DNA from: an uncultured Dehalococcoidia bacterium | Lineage (GTDB): Bacteria > Chloroflexota > Dehalococcoidia > Tepidiformales > Tepidiformaceae | Reading direction: 5' to 3' | Assembly (NCBI GenBank): GCA_937864275.1 | Contig: CALMIW010000075.1 | Coordinates: 1-7,745, forward strand | DNA: 7,745 bases | Shown here: positions 1-5,234 of the stretch, one piece after another | Layout of the letters: every line of letters starts with the position of its first letter | Position numbering within the stretch: the first letter of the stretch is position 1 | Program-made: the position numbers and the translations under genes | Notes under the pieces: generated by a model | Told to the model about the DNA's origin: nothing | The model's input: the letters and a program-made list of their open reading frames with translations, nothing else | The model's database searches: none

Positions 1-1818
1 CGCCTCGGTGAGACTGCCGCCCTCGTCGTAGCCCACGTAGCCGGGAGGCGCGCCGATGAGGCGGCTCACCGTGTGGCGCTCCTGGTACTCCGACATGTCG
101 ATGCGGACCATCGCGTCCTCATCGTCGAAGAGGTACTCGGCGAGGGTCTTCGCCAACTCCGTCTTCCCGACGCCGGTGGGGCCAAGGAAGATGAACGAGC
201 CGATCGGCCGGGTCGGGTCTTTCAGGCCGGCCCGCGCGCGGCGGATGGCGTCGGAAACGGCGACAATCGCGCGGTCCTGGCCGATGACGCGCTCGTGGAG
301 GTAGTCCTCCATCTTCAGGAGCTTGTCCTGCTCGGTCTCTTCCAGGCGGGACACGGGGATGCCGGTCATTTGGCCGATGAGCCGGGCGATGTCCTCGGCG
401 GTGACGCGCATGTTGGCGTCCGGGTGTTCCTTCGCCCACTCGGCCTTGCGCTCGTTGTACTCGTCCTGCAACTGGACGATCTGCTGCTTGATGCGCGCCG
501 CGGCCTCGTAGTCCTCTTTCTGGACGGCGGCTTCGGTCTCGAGGGCGAGCGCTTCCAGCCGCTGCTGCAGGTCGCGGACGTTGTCCGGCATCGATTGTGC
601 GTCGATGACGTGCTTGCTCGCGGCCTCGTCGATGAGGTCGATCGCCTTGTCGGGCAGGTGCCGTTCCGTGACGTAGCGGTTGGAGAGACGCGCCGCGGCT
701 TCGATCGCGTCGTCGGTGATCTCCACCTTGTGGTGCGCCTCGTAGCGCGGCTTCAAGCCCTTGAGGATGGCAATCGTGTCCTCGACGGTCGGCTCGTCGA
801 CGTAGACCGGCGCGAAGCGCCGCTCCAGCGCCGGGTCTTTCTCGACGTGCTTGCGGTACTCGTCCAGCGTGGTCGCGCCGATCGCATGGAGCTCGCCCCG
901 GGCGAGTGCGGGCTTCATCAGGTTCGAGGCATCGATCGCGCCTTCGGCGCCGCCGGCTCCCATGACCGTGTGCATCTCATCGATGAAGAGGATGACCTCG
1001 CCTTCGGACTGCTTCACCTCGTCCATCACGGCCTTCAGCCGCTCTTCGAACTCGCCCCGGAACTTTGAGCCGGCGACGAGCGCGCCCATGTCGAGCGCGA
1101 GGATGCGTTTGTCCTGGAGGTTGTCGGGCACGTCGCCGGCCGCAACCTTCTGGGCGAGCCCCTCGACGATGGCAGTCTTGCCCACGCCGGCTTCGCCGAT
1201 GATCACCGGGTTGTTCTTGGTCCGGCGGTTGAGGATCTGCATCACGCGGCGGACCTCGACGTCCCGGCCGATGACCGGGTCGAGCTTGCCGTCCTTCGCG
1301 AGTTCGGTGAGGTCGGTCGAGTACTTCTCGAGCGACTGGTAGCGGCTTTCGGCACTCTGGCTGGTCACGCGCTGCTTCCCCCGGATGTCCTGGAGAGCCC
1401 GGTAGATGGCCTCCTTGTTGACGCCGAATTCCCCGAGGAGGCGGGTGGAGCCGCTCTCTTCGTTATCGGCGATGGCGATGAGCAGGTGCTCCACCCCGAC
1501 GTACTCGTCCTTCAGCCGCTCGGCCTCGGAGTTCGCGACTTCGAGCATGCGGACGACTTCCGGCGTCGTGTAGATCTGGACCACGTCGTAGGCGAGCGTG
1601 GGCAGATCGGCGACCTGCTTGCCGACGCGCTGGCGCAGCCGGCTGATGTCGACGTTGAGCTTCTGGAGGACCTGCTCGGCAAGCCCGCCGTCGAGGGTGA
1701 CGAGTGCGGCGAGCACATGCGCGACGCCCCACTGGGAGTTGCGCTTCTGGCGCACGATCTCCTGTGAATTGGCGAGGACCTGTTGGGCCTGCTCGGTGAA
1801 TCGGTCTTGTCGCATCAT
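1..1818 (-). CDS. clpC: ClpC-like AAA+ unfoldase (Clp ATPase), partial, C-terminus outside window
   Basis: ATP-driven cytoplasmic unfoldase of the Hsp100/Clp family; it threads proteins through a hexameric pore for disaggregation or for delivery to ClpP. The first 606 residues are present. Residues 1-150 are a repeated Clp N domain. D1 has Walker A GEAGVGKT (208-215), pore loop KFRG (aromatic F253), Walker B VILFIDE (275-281) and the ALERRF arginine-finger region (330-335), ending at IDEAAS (396-401). D2 starts near VIGQ (about 511), with Walker A GPTGVGKT (546-553) and pore loop GYVG (Y594). D2 Walker B and any ClpP-docking loop are outside the window. The D1-D2 linker is only about 107 residues and holds a UVR-like helix (about 433-456, QKEDYEAAARIK), as in ClpC; ClpB has a much longer coiled coil. 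The start is the first of two adjacent ATGs, with AAGGAG at 1830-1835, 11 nt upstream. It is last in the dnaJ-hspR operon. ClpB is the alternative name; the linker argues against it. Confidence 0.93.
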   Translation of the reverse strand, partial: MMRQDRFTEQAQQVLANSQEIVRQKRNSQWGVAHVLAALVTLDGGLAEQVLQKLNVDISRLRQRVGKQVADLPTLAYDVVQIYTTPEVVRMLEVANSEAERLKDEYVGVEHLLIAIADNEESGSTRLLGEFGVNKEAIYRALQDIRGKQRVTSQSAESRYQSLEKYSTDLTELAKDGKLDPVIGRDVEVRRVMQILNRRTKNNPVIIGEAGVGKTAIVEGLAQKVAAGDVPDNLQDKRILALDMGALVAGSKFRGEFEERLKAVMDEVKQSEGEVILFIDEMHTVMGAGGAEGAIDASNLMKPALARGELHAIGATTLDEYRKHVEKDPALERRFAPVYVDEPTVEDTIAILKGLKPRYEAHHKVEITDDAIEAAARLSNRYVTERHLPDKAIDLIDEAASKHVIDAQSMPDNVRDLQQRLEALALETEAAVQKEDYEAAARIKQQIVQLQDEYNERKAEWAKEHPDANMRVTAEDIARLIGQMTGIPVSRLEETEQDKLLKMEDYLHERVIGQDRAIVAVSDAIRRARAGLKDPTRPIGSFIFLGPTGVGKTELAKTLAEYLFDDEDAMVRIDMSEYQERHTVSRLIGAPPGYVGYDEGGSLTEA

Positions 1819-1852
1819 GGGTGTGAGGTCTCCTTGGACTCGAGCGGACGAA

Positions 1853-1867
1853 GGACTGTGTCAGTCC
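1853..1867. repeat. Perfect inverted repeat 35 nt upstream of clpC
   Basis: GGACTG at 1853-1858 and CAGTCC at 1862-1867 form a perfect 6-bp stem with a TGT loop. It lies just upstream of the clpC ribosome binding site on the minus strand and covers the last codons of the possible small ORF at 1861-2010. No U-run follows, so it is not a terminator. It could be an operator or an mRNA hairpin acting on clpC translation. It does not match the HspR operator consensus CTTGAGT-N7-ACTCAAG. Confidence 0.4.
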
Positions 1868-2010
1868 CGGGGTAGTTGAGGCGTGGCGTTCGTGCCGACG
1901 TCCTTCTGTGTTGCGACGGCGGCTCTCAGGCCGCCAACAATTCGGCCAACTTCTTCCGTTCCTGCGTACAGCCAGCCAGATGTGGGCGAGTCGGTGCTCT
2001 CATGCCTCAT
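1861..2010 (-). CDS. Possible small ORF (49 aa) between hspR and clpC, function unknown
   Basis: This short reading frame starts at an ATG sharing ATGA with the hspR stop codon, the usual layout for translational coupling. It runs MRHESTDSPTSGWLYAG... to ...ATPQLPRD and stops 42 nt before clpC, so it would fill the otherwise unexplained 188-nt hspR-clpC gap. I recognise no family; there is no signal peptide, membrane helix or cysteine motif. Against it, about 65% of third codon positions are G or C, which looks lower than in the flanking genes, there is only a weak GAGG upstream, and two hairpins fall inside or at its end. By position it recalls the small dafA gene of the Thermus dnaK operon, but I see no sequence likeness. 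It may be untranslated leader instead. Confidence 0.3.
   Translation of the reverse strand: MRHESTDSPTSGWLYAGTEEVGRIVGGLRAAVATQKDVGTNATPQLPRD
1918..1935. repeat. GC-rich hairpin in the hspR-clpC gap
   Basis: GGCGGC at 1918-1923 pairs with GCCGCC at 1930-1935 across a 6-nt TCTCAG loop, giving a stem made only of G-C pairs. No T-run follows on the minus strand, so termination is unlikely. Such an intercistronic hairpin could lower or delay clpC expression, protect mRNA ends, or be chance in GC-rich DNA. Confidence 0.35.
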
Positions 2011-2012
2011 GC
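1999..2012. repeat. 7-bp tandem duplication over the hspR stop codon
   Basis: CTCATGC occurs twice head to tail (1999-2005 and 2006-2012). On the minus strand this gives GCATGAG twice, each copy with an ATG overlapping a TGA. The hspR stop falls in the first copy read on that strand. The two ATGs are in different frames: the one at 2010 opens 49 codons, the one at 2003 opens 25 codons ending at 1926. Confidence 0.6.
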
Positions 2013-2390
2013 CTCGAACCTCAACCCCTCCCGGTAGGGCGCCGGCAATCTCGTCGACCGGAGCTTGTCCAGCTCGGCTCGCGTTGCCGCCAGTTCTTCC
2101 TGGAGAGCACGGATCTGGGCGCTCATGCGCATCATGATTTCCGCGCCGGCGAGGTTGACGCCGAAGTCGTCGATCCATCGCTGGATCTGGCGGATGCGCT
2201 CGATGTCGCTGTTCGAGTACATCCGGATGTTCCCGCCTGTCCGCTTCGGCTCCACCAGGCCCGCGCGCTCGTAATAGCGGAGCGTCTGCTGGTGCATGCC
2301 GACGAGGCGCGCGGCGATGGAGATGACATAAATCGGCTGTTCATCGTCGCCGACGCCGTCATCGCTGCTTTCGCGGCGGTTTCGCGCCAT
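2007..2390 (-). CDS. hspR: HspR, MerR-family heat-shock repressor
   Basis: DNA-binding transcriptional repressor of chaperone operons. In actinobacteria HspR binds HAIR operators, uses DnaK as corepressor and lets go on heat shock. The 127-residue product has an acidic N-terminal tail (1-19), a MerR winged helix-turn-helix (about 20-56, with the MHQQTLRYYERAGLVEPKRT core), the FGVNLAG segment (76-82) typical of HspR, and a C-terminal coiled coil (about 86-112, EELAATRAELDKL). It has no metal-binding cysteines and no effector domain, again as in HspR. The start follows dnaJ by 14 nt and has a very strong ribosome binding site. Lying inside the chaperone operon, it probably represses its own operon and perhaps divergent hsp20. 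Whether DnaK or this DnaJ is its partner here cannot be seen. Confidence 0.95.
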   Translation of the reverse strand: MARNRRESSDDGVGDDEQPIYVISIAARLVGMHQQTLRYYERAGLVEPKRTGGNIRMYSNSDIERIRQIQRWIDDFGVNLAGAEIMMRMSAQIRALQEELAATRAELDKLRSTRLPAPYREGLRFEA

Positions 2391-2393
2391 GTG

Positions 2394-2402
2394 TCACCTC
2401 CC
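2394..2402 (-). promoter_or_regulatory. Strong Shine-Dalgarno of hspR
   Basis: On the minus strand GGGAGGTGA ends 3 nt before the hspR ATG, with GGAGG placed 6 nt from it. It fits the 3' end of 16S rRNA almost fully and fixes the hspR start at 2390. It is by far the best ribosome binding site in the operon; dnaJ has none of note. This suggests that repressor translation is kept efficient and does not depend on dnaJ. Confidence 0.8.
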
Positions 2403-2404
2403 TT

Positions 2405-3394
2405 CTAGGTGTTGGCAGTCGTGGCCGCGCGCGCTTTGCGCATGGCCTCGAAGTGGTCGCGTTCTTCGGCGCTAAGCCGTTCCGGGAGTTGCACGCGGAC
2501 CTTCACGAAGAGGTCGCCGCGCTTCTCGCTGCTGCCGAGGACGGGCATGCCCTTCCCGCTCAGGCGGATCTGGCGGCCGTTTTGCGTCAGTTCGGGGATG
2601 CGGAGCGCGACGCGGCCTTCCACGAGCGGGACGGTGACTTCGCCGCCGAGCACCGCATCAAGCAGCGGCACATCCACCTCGGTGACCAGGTCGTCTCCCT
2701 TGCGTTCGAACCGCGTGTGGGGGAGCACGGTGGTGACCAGGTAGAGGTCGCCGGGCGAGCCCTTTCCCGAGCCGGGGCGGCCCTCGCCCGCCACGCGCAC
2801 CCGCGAGCCGGTCTTCACGCCGGCCGGGATGCGGACTTCAAGCCGGCGCGGCCGCGTGAGCGTGCCCATGCCTTCGCAGGTGTGGCAGACAGCGCCGGCA
2901 ACCTCGCCGGTGCCGCCGCAAACCTTGCAGGGCTCCGGCGATTGCAGGTTCACCATGCGGGTTGTGCCGCGGTAGGCCTCTTCGAGGCTCACCTCGACGG
3001 GCGTCTCGATGTCCTGGCCGCGCCGGTTGCCAACGCCTCCGCCGCGCGGGCCGCTGCGCTCGCGCCGGAAGAAGGTGTCGAAGATGCTGCCGAAGTCGCC
3101 GAAACCCTCGGCGCCCGGGGCAGCGCGGAAACCGCCGCCGCCCCGGCGGTTCGCCTCCTCGATCTGATCGGCCATCTCCCAGCGGTCGCCGTACTTGTCG
3201 TACTTCTTGCGCTTCTCCGGGTCCGAAAGGACCTCGTAGGCGTTATTCACTTCCTTGAAGCGAGACTCCGCAGACTTGTCGTTGGGGTTCACATCGGGGT
3301 GGAACTTTCGGGCCAGCTTGCGGTACGCCGAGCGGATTTCCTTGTCCTCGGCGGAGCGGCTGATGCCCAGGGCCTCGTAGTAGTCACGTGCCAT
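2405..3394 (-). CDS. dnaJ: DnaJ-family (Hsp40) cochaperone with a reduced zinc finger
   Basis: J-domain cochaperone that stimulates DnaK ATPase and hands over unfolded substrates; cytoplasmic. The protein has 329 residues from the ATG at 3394. The J domain (about 3-70) has HPD at 32-34. A Gly/Phe-rich linker follows (about 85-125; GGGGF, GFGDFGSIFDTFF). A substrate-binding region contains only two CxxCxGxG-type repeats (C156/C159 and C170/C173) where canonical DnaJ has four, so one zinc site at most is expected. Then come the two C-terminal beta-sandwich domains (IPAGVKTGSRVR, GDLYL, LSGKGMPVLG, GDLFVKV). It is therefore between type I DnaJ and type II/CbpA proteins and shorter than E. coli DnaJ (376 aa). 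An upstream TTG at 3418 is in frame, but it would put the promoter -10 box inside the gene and adds no J-domain sequence. First gene of the operon; no dnaK or grpE in the window. Confidence 0.93.
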   Translation of the reverse strand: MARDYYEALGISRSAEDKEIRSAYRKLARKFHPDVNPNDKSAESRFKEVNNAYEVLSDPEKRKKYDKYGDRWEMADQIEEANRRGGGGFRAAPGAEGFGDFGSIFDTFFRRERSGPRGGGVGNRRGQDIETPVEVSLEEAYRGTTRMVNLQSPEPCKVCGGTGEVAGAVCHTCEGMGTLTRPRRLEVRIPAGVKTGSRVRVAGEGRPGSGKGSPGDLYLVTTVLPHTRFERKGDDLVTEVDVPLLDAVLGGEVTVPLVEGRVALRIPELTQNGRQIRLSGKGMPVLGSSEKRGDLFVKVRVQLPERLSAEERDHFEAMRKARAATTANT

Positions 3395-3401
3395 CGTTCC
3401 C

Positions 3402-3430
3402 ACTATAGGGGTCGGCAAGGCTCTTTACAA
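3402..3430 (-). promoter_or_regulatory. Sigma-70-type promoter of dnaJ, probably leaderless
   Basis: Read on the minus strand, TTGTAA (3430-3425) is followed after exactly 17 nt by TATAGT (3407-3402), a 5/6 match to the -10 consensus. Only 7 nt separate TATAGT from the dnaJ ATG at 3394, so transcription should start at or next to the A of the start codon. No Shine-Dalgarno precedes that ATG, in keeping with a leaderless mRNA. The -35 box overlaps TTTACA on the plus strand, in the divergent hsp20 upstream region. Confidence 0.65.
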
Positions 3431-3543
3431 CGATGCCTCCACGCAACTTGATAAAGATGTTGTTAGAGTACTTGCCAACGTCTCGAGCGGATGCCATCAT
3501 TGAACTCGCACACCAACACAACCGCATGGAGGTTCATTTACCA
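3431..3543 (+). promoter_or_regulatory. AT-richer upstream/leader region of hsp20
   Basis: These 113 bases are about 49% GC against clearly higher GC in the genes around; the core at 3447-3470 is especially AT-rich. The best plus-strand promoter candidate is an extended -10, TG at 3461-3462 plus TAGAGT at 3464-3469 (4/6), with no convincing -35. ACTTG occurs at 3446-3450 and again at 3470-3474. I find no full HAIR (CTTGAGT-N7-ACTCAAG) and no CIRCE (TTAGCACTC-N9-GAGTGCTAA) element. GGAGG at 3528-3532 is the hsp20 ribosome binding site, 11 nt before the ATG. Confidence 0.35.
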
Positions 3544-4032
3544 ATGGCAACCGCACTCACTCGTTGGGACCCGGCCGCTGATTTCGCTGCGATGCGGAAT
3601 GTGATGGATCGGCTCTTCGAACAGCCGTTCACCCGTCTGCCCTTCCGCACGGGCGAGGACCTGGGCAACCCCACCCTCAGCCTGGACGTCATCGAGAATG
3701 GCGACACGTTCGTCATCAAGGCCGCCGTCCCGGGCGTCGACCCCAAGGACGTCGAGATCTCCGTGGACGAGGATGTCCTCACCATCCGCGGCGAGTTCAA
3801 CAAGCAGGAAGAGACGACCGAAGACAACTACCTGCGCCGCGAAATCCGCTACGGAAGCTTCCAGCGTCAGCTTCGCCTTCCCCCGACCGTGGAGCCGGAG
3901 AAGGCTGCGGCCAGCTTCGAAAATGGCCTGCTGACCCTCAGCATCCCGAAGAAGCCCGAAGCACGCGCCCGCTCGATCAAGATCACCCCGCAGGGCGTCA
4001 TTGATGGCGCGCAGCCGCCGTCGCAGAACTAG
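3544..4032 (+). CDS. Small heat-shock protein, Hsp20/alpha-crystallin family
   Basis: ATP-independent holdase that keeps unfolding proteins soluble for refolding by DnaK/ClpB-type machines; cytoplasmic oligomer. The 162-residue product has a short N-terminal arm (MATALTRWDPAADFAAM, 1-45), the alpha-crystallin beta-sandwich (about 46-138) opening with LSLDVIENGDTFVIKA, containing AVPGVDPKDV and closing with the family signature ASFENGLLTLSIPK (123-136). A C-terminal tail carries the I-x-I anchor as IKI (145-147). The start at 3544 is chosen because of GGAGG 11 nt upstream and because RWDP is usually near the N-terminus in this family; the frame stays open back to an ATG at 3433 without homologous sequence. 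It is divergent from dnaJ-hspR-clpC and so likely shares heat control with it. Confidence 0.95.
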   Translation: MATALTRWDPAADFAAMRNVMDRLFEQPFTRLPFRTGEDLGNPTLSLDVIENGDTFVIKAAVPGVDPKDVEISVDEDVLTIRGEFNKQEETTEDNYLRREIRYGSFQRQLRLPPTVEPEKAAASFENGLLTLSIPKKPEARARSIKITPQGVIDGAQPPSQN

Positions 4033-4075
4033 TCGCGAACCATCGGCCGGTATCCTCTCCCCCGGCTGAAATGCG

Positions 4076-4112
4076 GAAGCCCCTCGGAAACGAGGGGCTT
4101 CTTGCTGTTTGT
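4076..4112. terminator. Rho-independent terminator after hsp20, possibly bidirectional
   Basis: A perfect 11-bp stem (4076-4086 GAAGCCCCTCG with 4091-4101) closes a GAAA tetraloop and is followed on the plus strand by a T-rich tail, TTGCTGTTTGT. It lies 43 nt after the hsp20 stop. It also lies 23 nt past the stop of the convergent minus-strand gene ending at 4135; the minus-strand tail is less T-rich but the hairpin could serve both. Confidence 0.88.
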
Positions 4113-4134
4113 GGCCAGGGGCGCGCGATCCAGG

Positions 4135-4416
4135 TTAGACGAACGGGTGGTCGTCGAACTTCTGGCCACCGGTGACGTGGATCGCGGCAGCCCAGCCGGC
4201 GAGCGCGCCGACGATCCCGAGCGCGGCGGCCAGGGGCGCCAACAGCGCGCTCTTCTGGAGTGCGGCGATGCCCAGCCAGCCCGCGCCAACCGCCAGCGCA
4301 CCCAGCGCCACGCCGCGCGCGAGCAGCGGGGGCTCGGCGACTAGCCTGCGCTTCTCGGGAGGCGCGGGCTCGTGCGGCATCTCCGAGAAGCCGTGGCCGT
4401 GTTCTTCGTCGCTCAC
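4135..4416 (-). CDS. Hypothetical two-helix membrane protein
   Basis: A 93-residue protein of unknown function. It has a hydrophilic, His/Glu/Pro-rich N-terminus (1-28, with HGHG at 6-9), two Ala/Gly/Leu-rich membrane segments (about 31-53 and 57-80) joined by a very short turn, and a short tail ending in DDHPFV. This predicts a helical hairpin in the cytoplasmic membrane with both ends on the same side. The start is GTG at 4416, with GAGGGTGA 7 nt upstream; that ribosome binding site includes the stop codon of the Trm112-like gene. The tight coupling says the two are co-transcribed. GC-rich codon use supports coding. No enzyme motif is seen; the His-rich start could bind metal, but that is speculation. 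Confidence 0.75.
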   Translation of the reverse strand: MSDEEHGHGFSEMPHEPAPPEKRRLVAEPPLLARGVALGALAVGAGWLGIAALQKSALLAPLAAALGIVGALAGWAAAIHVTGGQKFDDHPFV

Positions 4417-4423
4417 GCGGCGT

Positions 4424-4606
4424 TCACCCTCGCTGGTCGGGCGGGAGCATGTTCGGGATGCCGTCTTCGATCGGGTACCGTTCCCGGCACTCCTTGCAGA
4501 CGATTGTCCCGGTCACGATGTCGCCATCGGATTCCTTCTCGACCTTCAGCTCCAGGTCGCCCTTGCACATCGGGCAGACGAGGATTTCCATCAGCTGCTG
4601 TTGCAT
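4424..4606 (-). CDS. Trm112-like zinc-binding protein
   Basis: A 60-residue protein of the Trm112p/YcaR family. Eukaryotic and archaeal Trm112 activates RNA and protein methyltransferases; bacterial members are often uncharacterised. Two CxxC pairs (C11/C14 in LVCPMCKGDL and C37/C40 in IVCKECRERYP) form a rubredoxin-like zinc site, followed by the family ending YPIEDGIPNMLP (44-55). The start is taken at the ATG at 4606; a second in-frame ATG at codon 6 (MEILVCP) is also possible, and neither has a clear Shine-Dalgarno. TACCAT lies 6 nt before the first ATG and could be a -10 box for a leaderless message. Its stop forms part of the ribosome binding site of the downstream membrane-protein gene. 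It is divergent from cvpA. Confidence 0.88.
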   Translation of the reverse strand: MQQQLMEILVCPMCKGDLELKVEKESDGDIVTGTIVCKECRERYPIEDGIPNMLPPDQRG

Positions 4607-4648
4607 ACCCGCATGGTAGCGCGGGCTGTCGAATGCGAAACATGGAAG

Positions 4649-4676
4649 TTGAGCCTTGGCGCTTCGCCGCCAAACT
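4649..4676 (+). promoter_or_regulatory. Candidate cvpA promoter with an inverted repeat between the boxes
   Basis: TTGAGC (4649-4654) and CAAACT (4671-4676) are separated by 16 nt and would start transcription close to the cvpA GTG at 4686, which has no Shine-Dalgarno. A perfect inverted repeat, TTGGCG at 4656-4661 and CGCCAA at 4668-4673 with a 6-nt CTTCGC centre, fills the spacer and reaches into the -10 box. That is a normal operator position. Both promoter boxes are weak matches, so this is a suggestion only. Confidence 0.3.
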
Positions 4677-4685
4677 GACCCCAAC

Positions 4686-5234
4686 GTGAACTGGCTCGAT
4701 CTTGTCCTCCTCGCCGTCATCGGCTTCTCGACGTTCAGCGGCTACCGCAACGGGTTCATCCGCGAACTCGTTTCGATCGCCTCGGTGATCCTCGCTATTC
4801 CGCTCGCCGGCATCTTCTACGACGACATGTTCCCCAAGGTCGAACCGATCGTGCGCAATGCCCAGTTCGCCGCGTTGCTCTCGTTCGTCGCAATCCTGGC
4901 CGGGGTCATCATCGGCGGCCAGGTCGCCGCGCACATGCTCAAGCGCACGGCCGAAATCCTGAATCTGGGCGTCCTCGACCGGTTGGCCGGCGGCGCCTTT
5001 GGCTTCCTGAAGGCGGTGTTCATCGTCCAGGTGCTCCTGATCGCGCTCGTGACCTTCCCCCGTCCGGACCTGCGCGAGGAGATCGACGGCTCGCAGGTGG
5101 CCCAGCGCCTCCTTGATAGCGCCCCGACGGTGCTCGCTTTCCTGCCGAGGACCTTCGATGAGGGCATCGACCTCTTCAACGAGTACATCGACACGCTCGA
5201 CGACGCGGTCGATGGCGAGGCGCCGCCGCCGTGA
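4686..5234 (+). CDS. CvpA family membrane protein
   Basis: Integral membrane protein of the CvpA (colicin V production) family; in E. coli CvpA is needed for colicin V production and affects envelope stress tolerance, but its molecular activity is not settled. The 182-residue product has four membrane segments (about 4-20, 28-46, 61-84 and 103-123). Between segments 1 and 2 is the family GYRNGFIREL motif, and before segment 4 the LDRLAGGAFGFLKA motif (97-110). The C-terminal 55 residues are polar and acidic. The start is GTG at 4686, giving the usual MNWLDLVLL beginning; a TTG 30 nt upstream in frame adds residues unlike the family. The stop overlaps the Nudix start by 4 nt (GTGA), so the two are coupled. 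Confidence 0.9.
   Translation: MNWLDLVLLAVIGFSTFSGYRNGFIRELVSIASVILAIPLAGIFYDDMFPKVEPIVRNAQFAALLSFVAILAGVIIGGQVAAHMLKRTAEILNLGVLDRLAGGAFGFLKAVFIVQVLLIALVTFPRPDLREEIDGSQVAQRLLDSAPTVLAFLPRTFDEGIDLFNEYIDTLDDAVDGEAPPP

Noticed and set aside
73..1068. 331-codon open frame on the plus strand opposite clpC
   Set aside because: It is the antisense shadow of the clpC D1/D2 coding sequence; translation is low-complexity Leu/Val/Arg/Asp with no family resemblance, as expected opposite a GC-rich gene.
1824..1844. HAIR-like half site (ACTCGAG at 1838-1844) before clpC
   Set aside because: Only one half matches CTTGAGT-N7-ACTCAAG (6 of 7); the partner half does not match at 7, 8 or 9 nt spacing, and it overlaps the ribosome binding site.
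2453..3451. 332-codon open frame on the plus strand opposite dnaJ
   Set aside because: The DnaJ reading on the minus strand shows HPD, zinc and C-terminal motifs; this frame is Ala/Arg/Leu-rich and resembles nothing.
3433..3543. 37-residue N-terminal extension of Hsp20 from the ATG at 3433
   Set aside because: The frame is open, but the extra residues do not look like Hsp20, the stretch is AT-rich and regulatory in look, and GGAGG sits 11 nt before the ATG at 3544.
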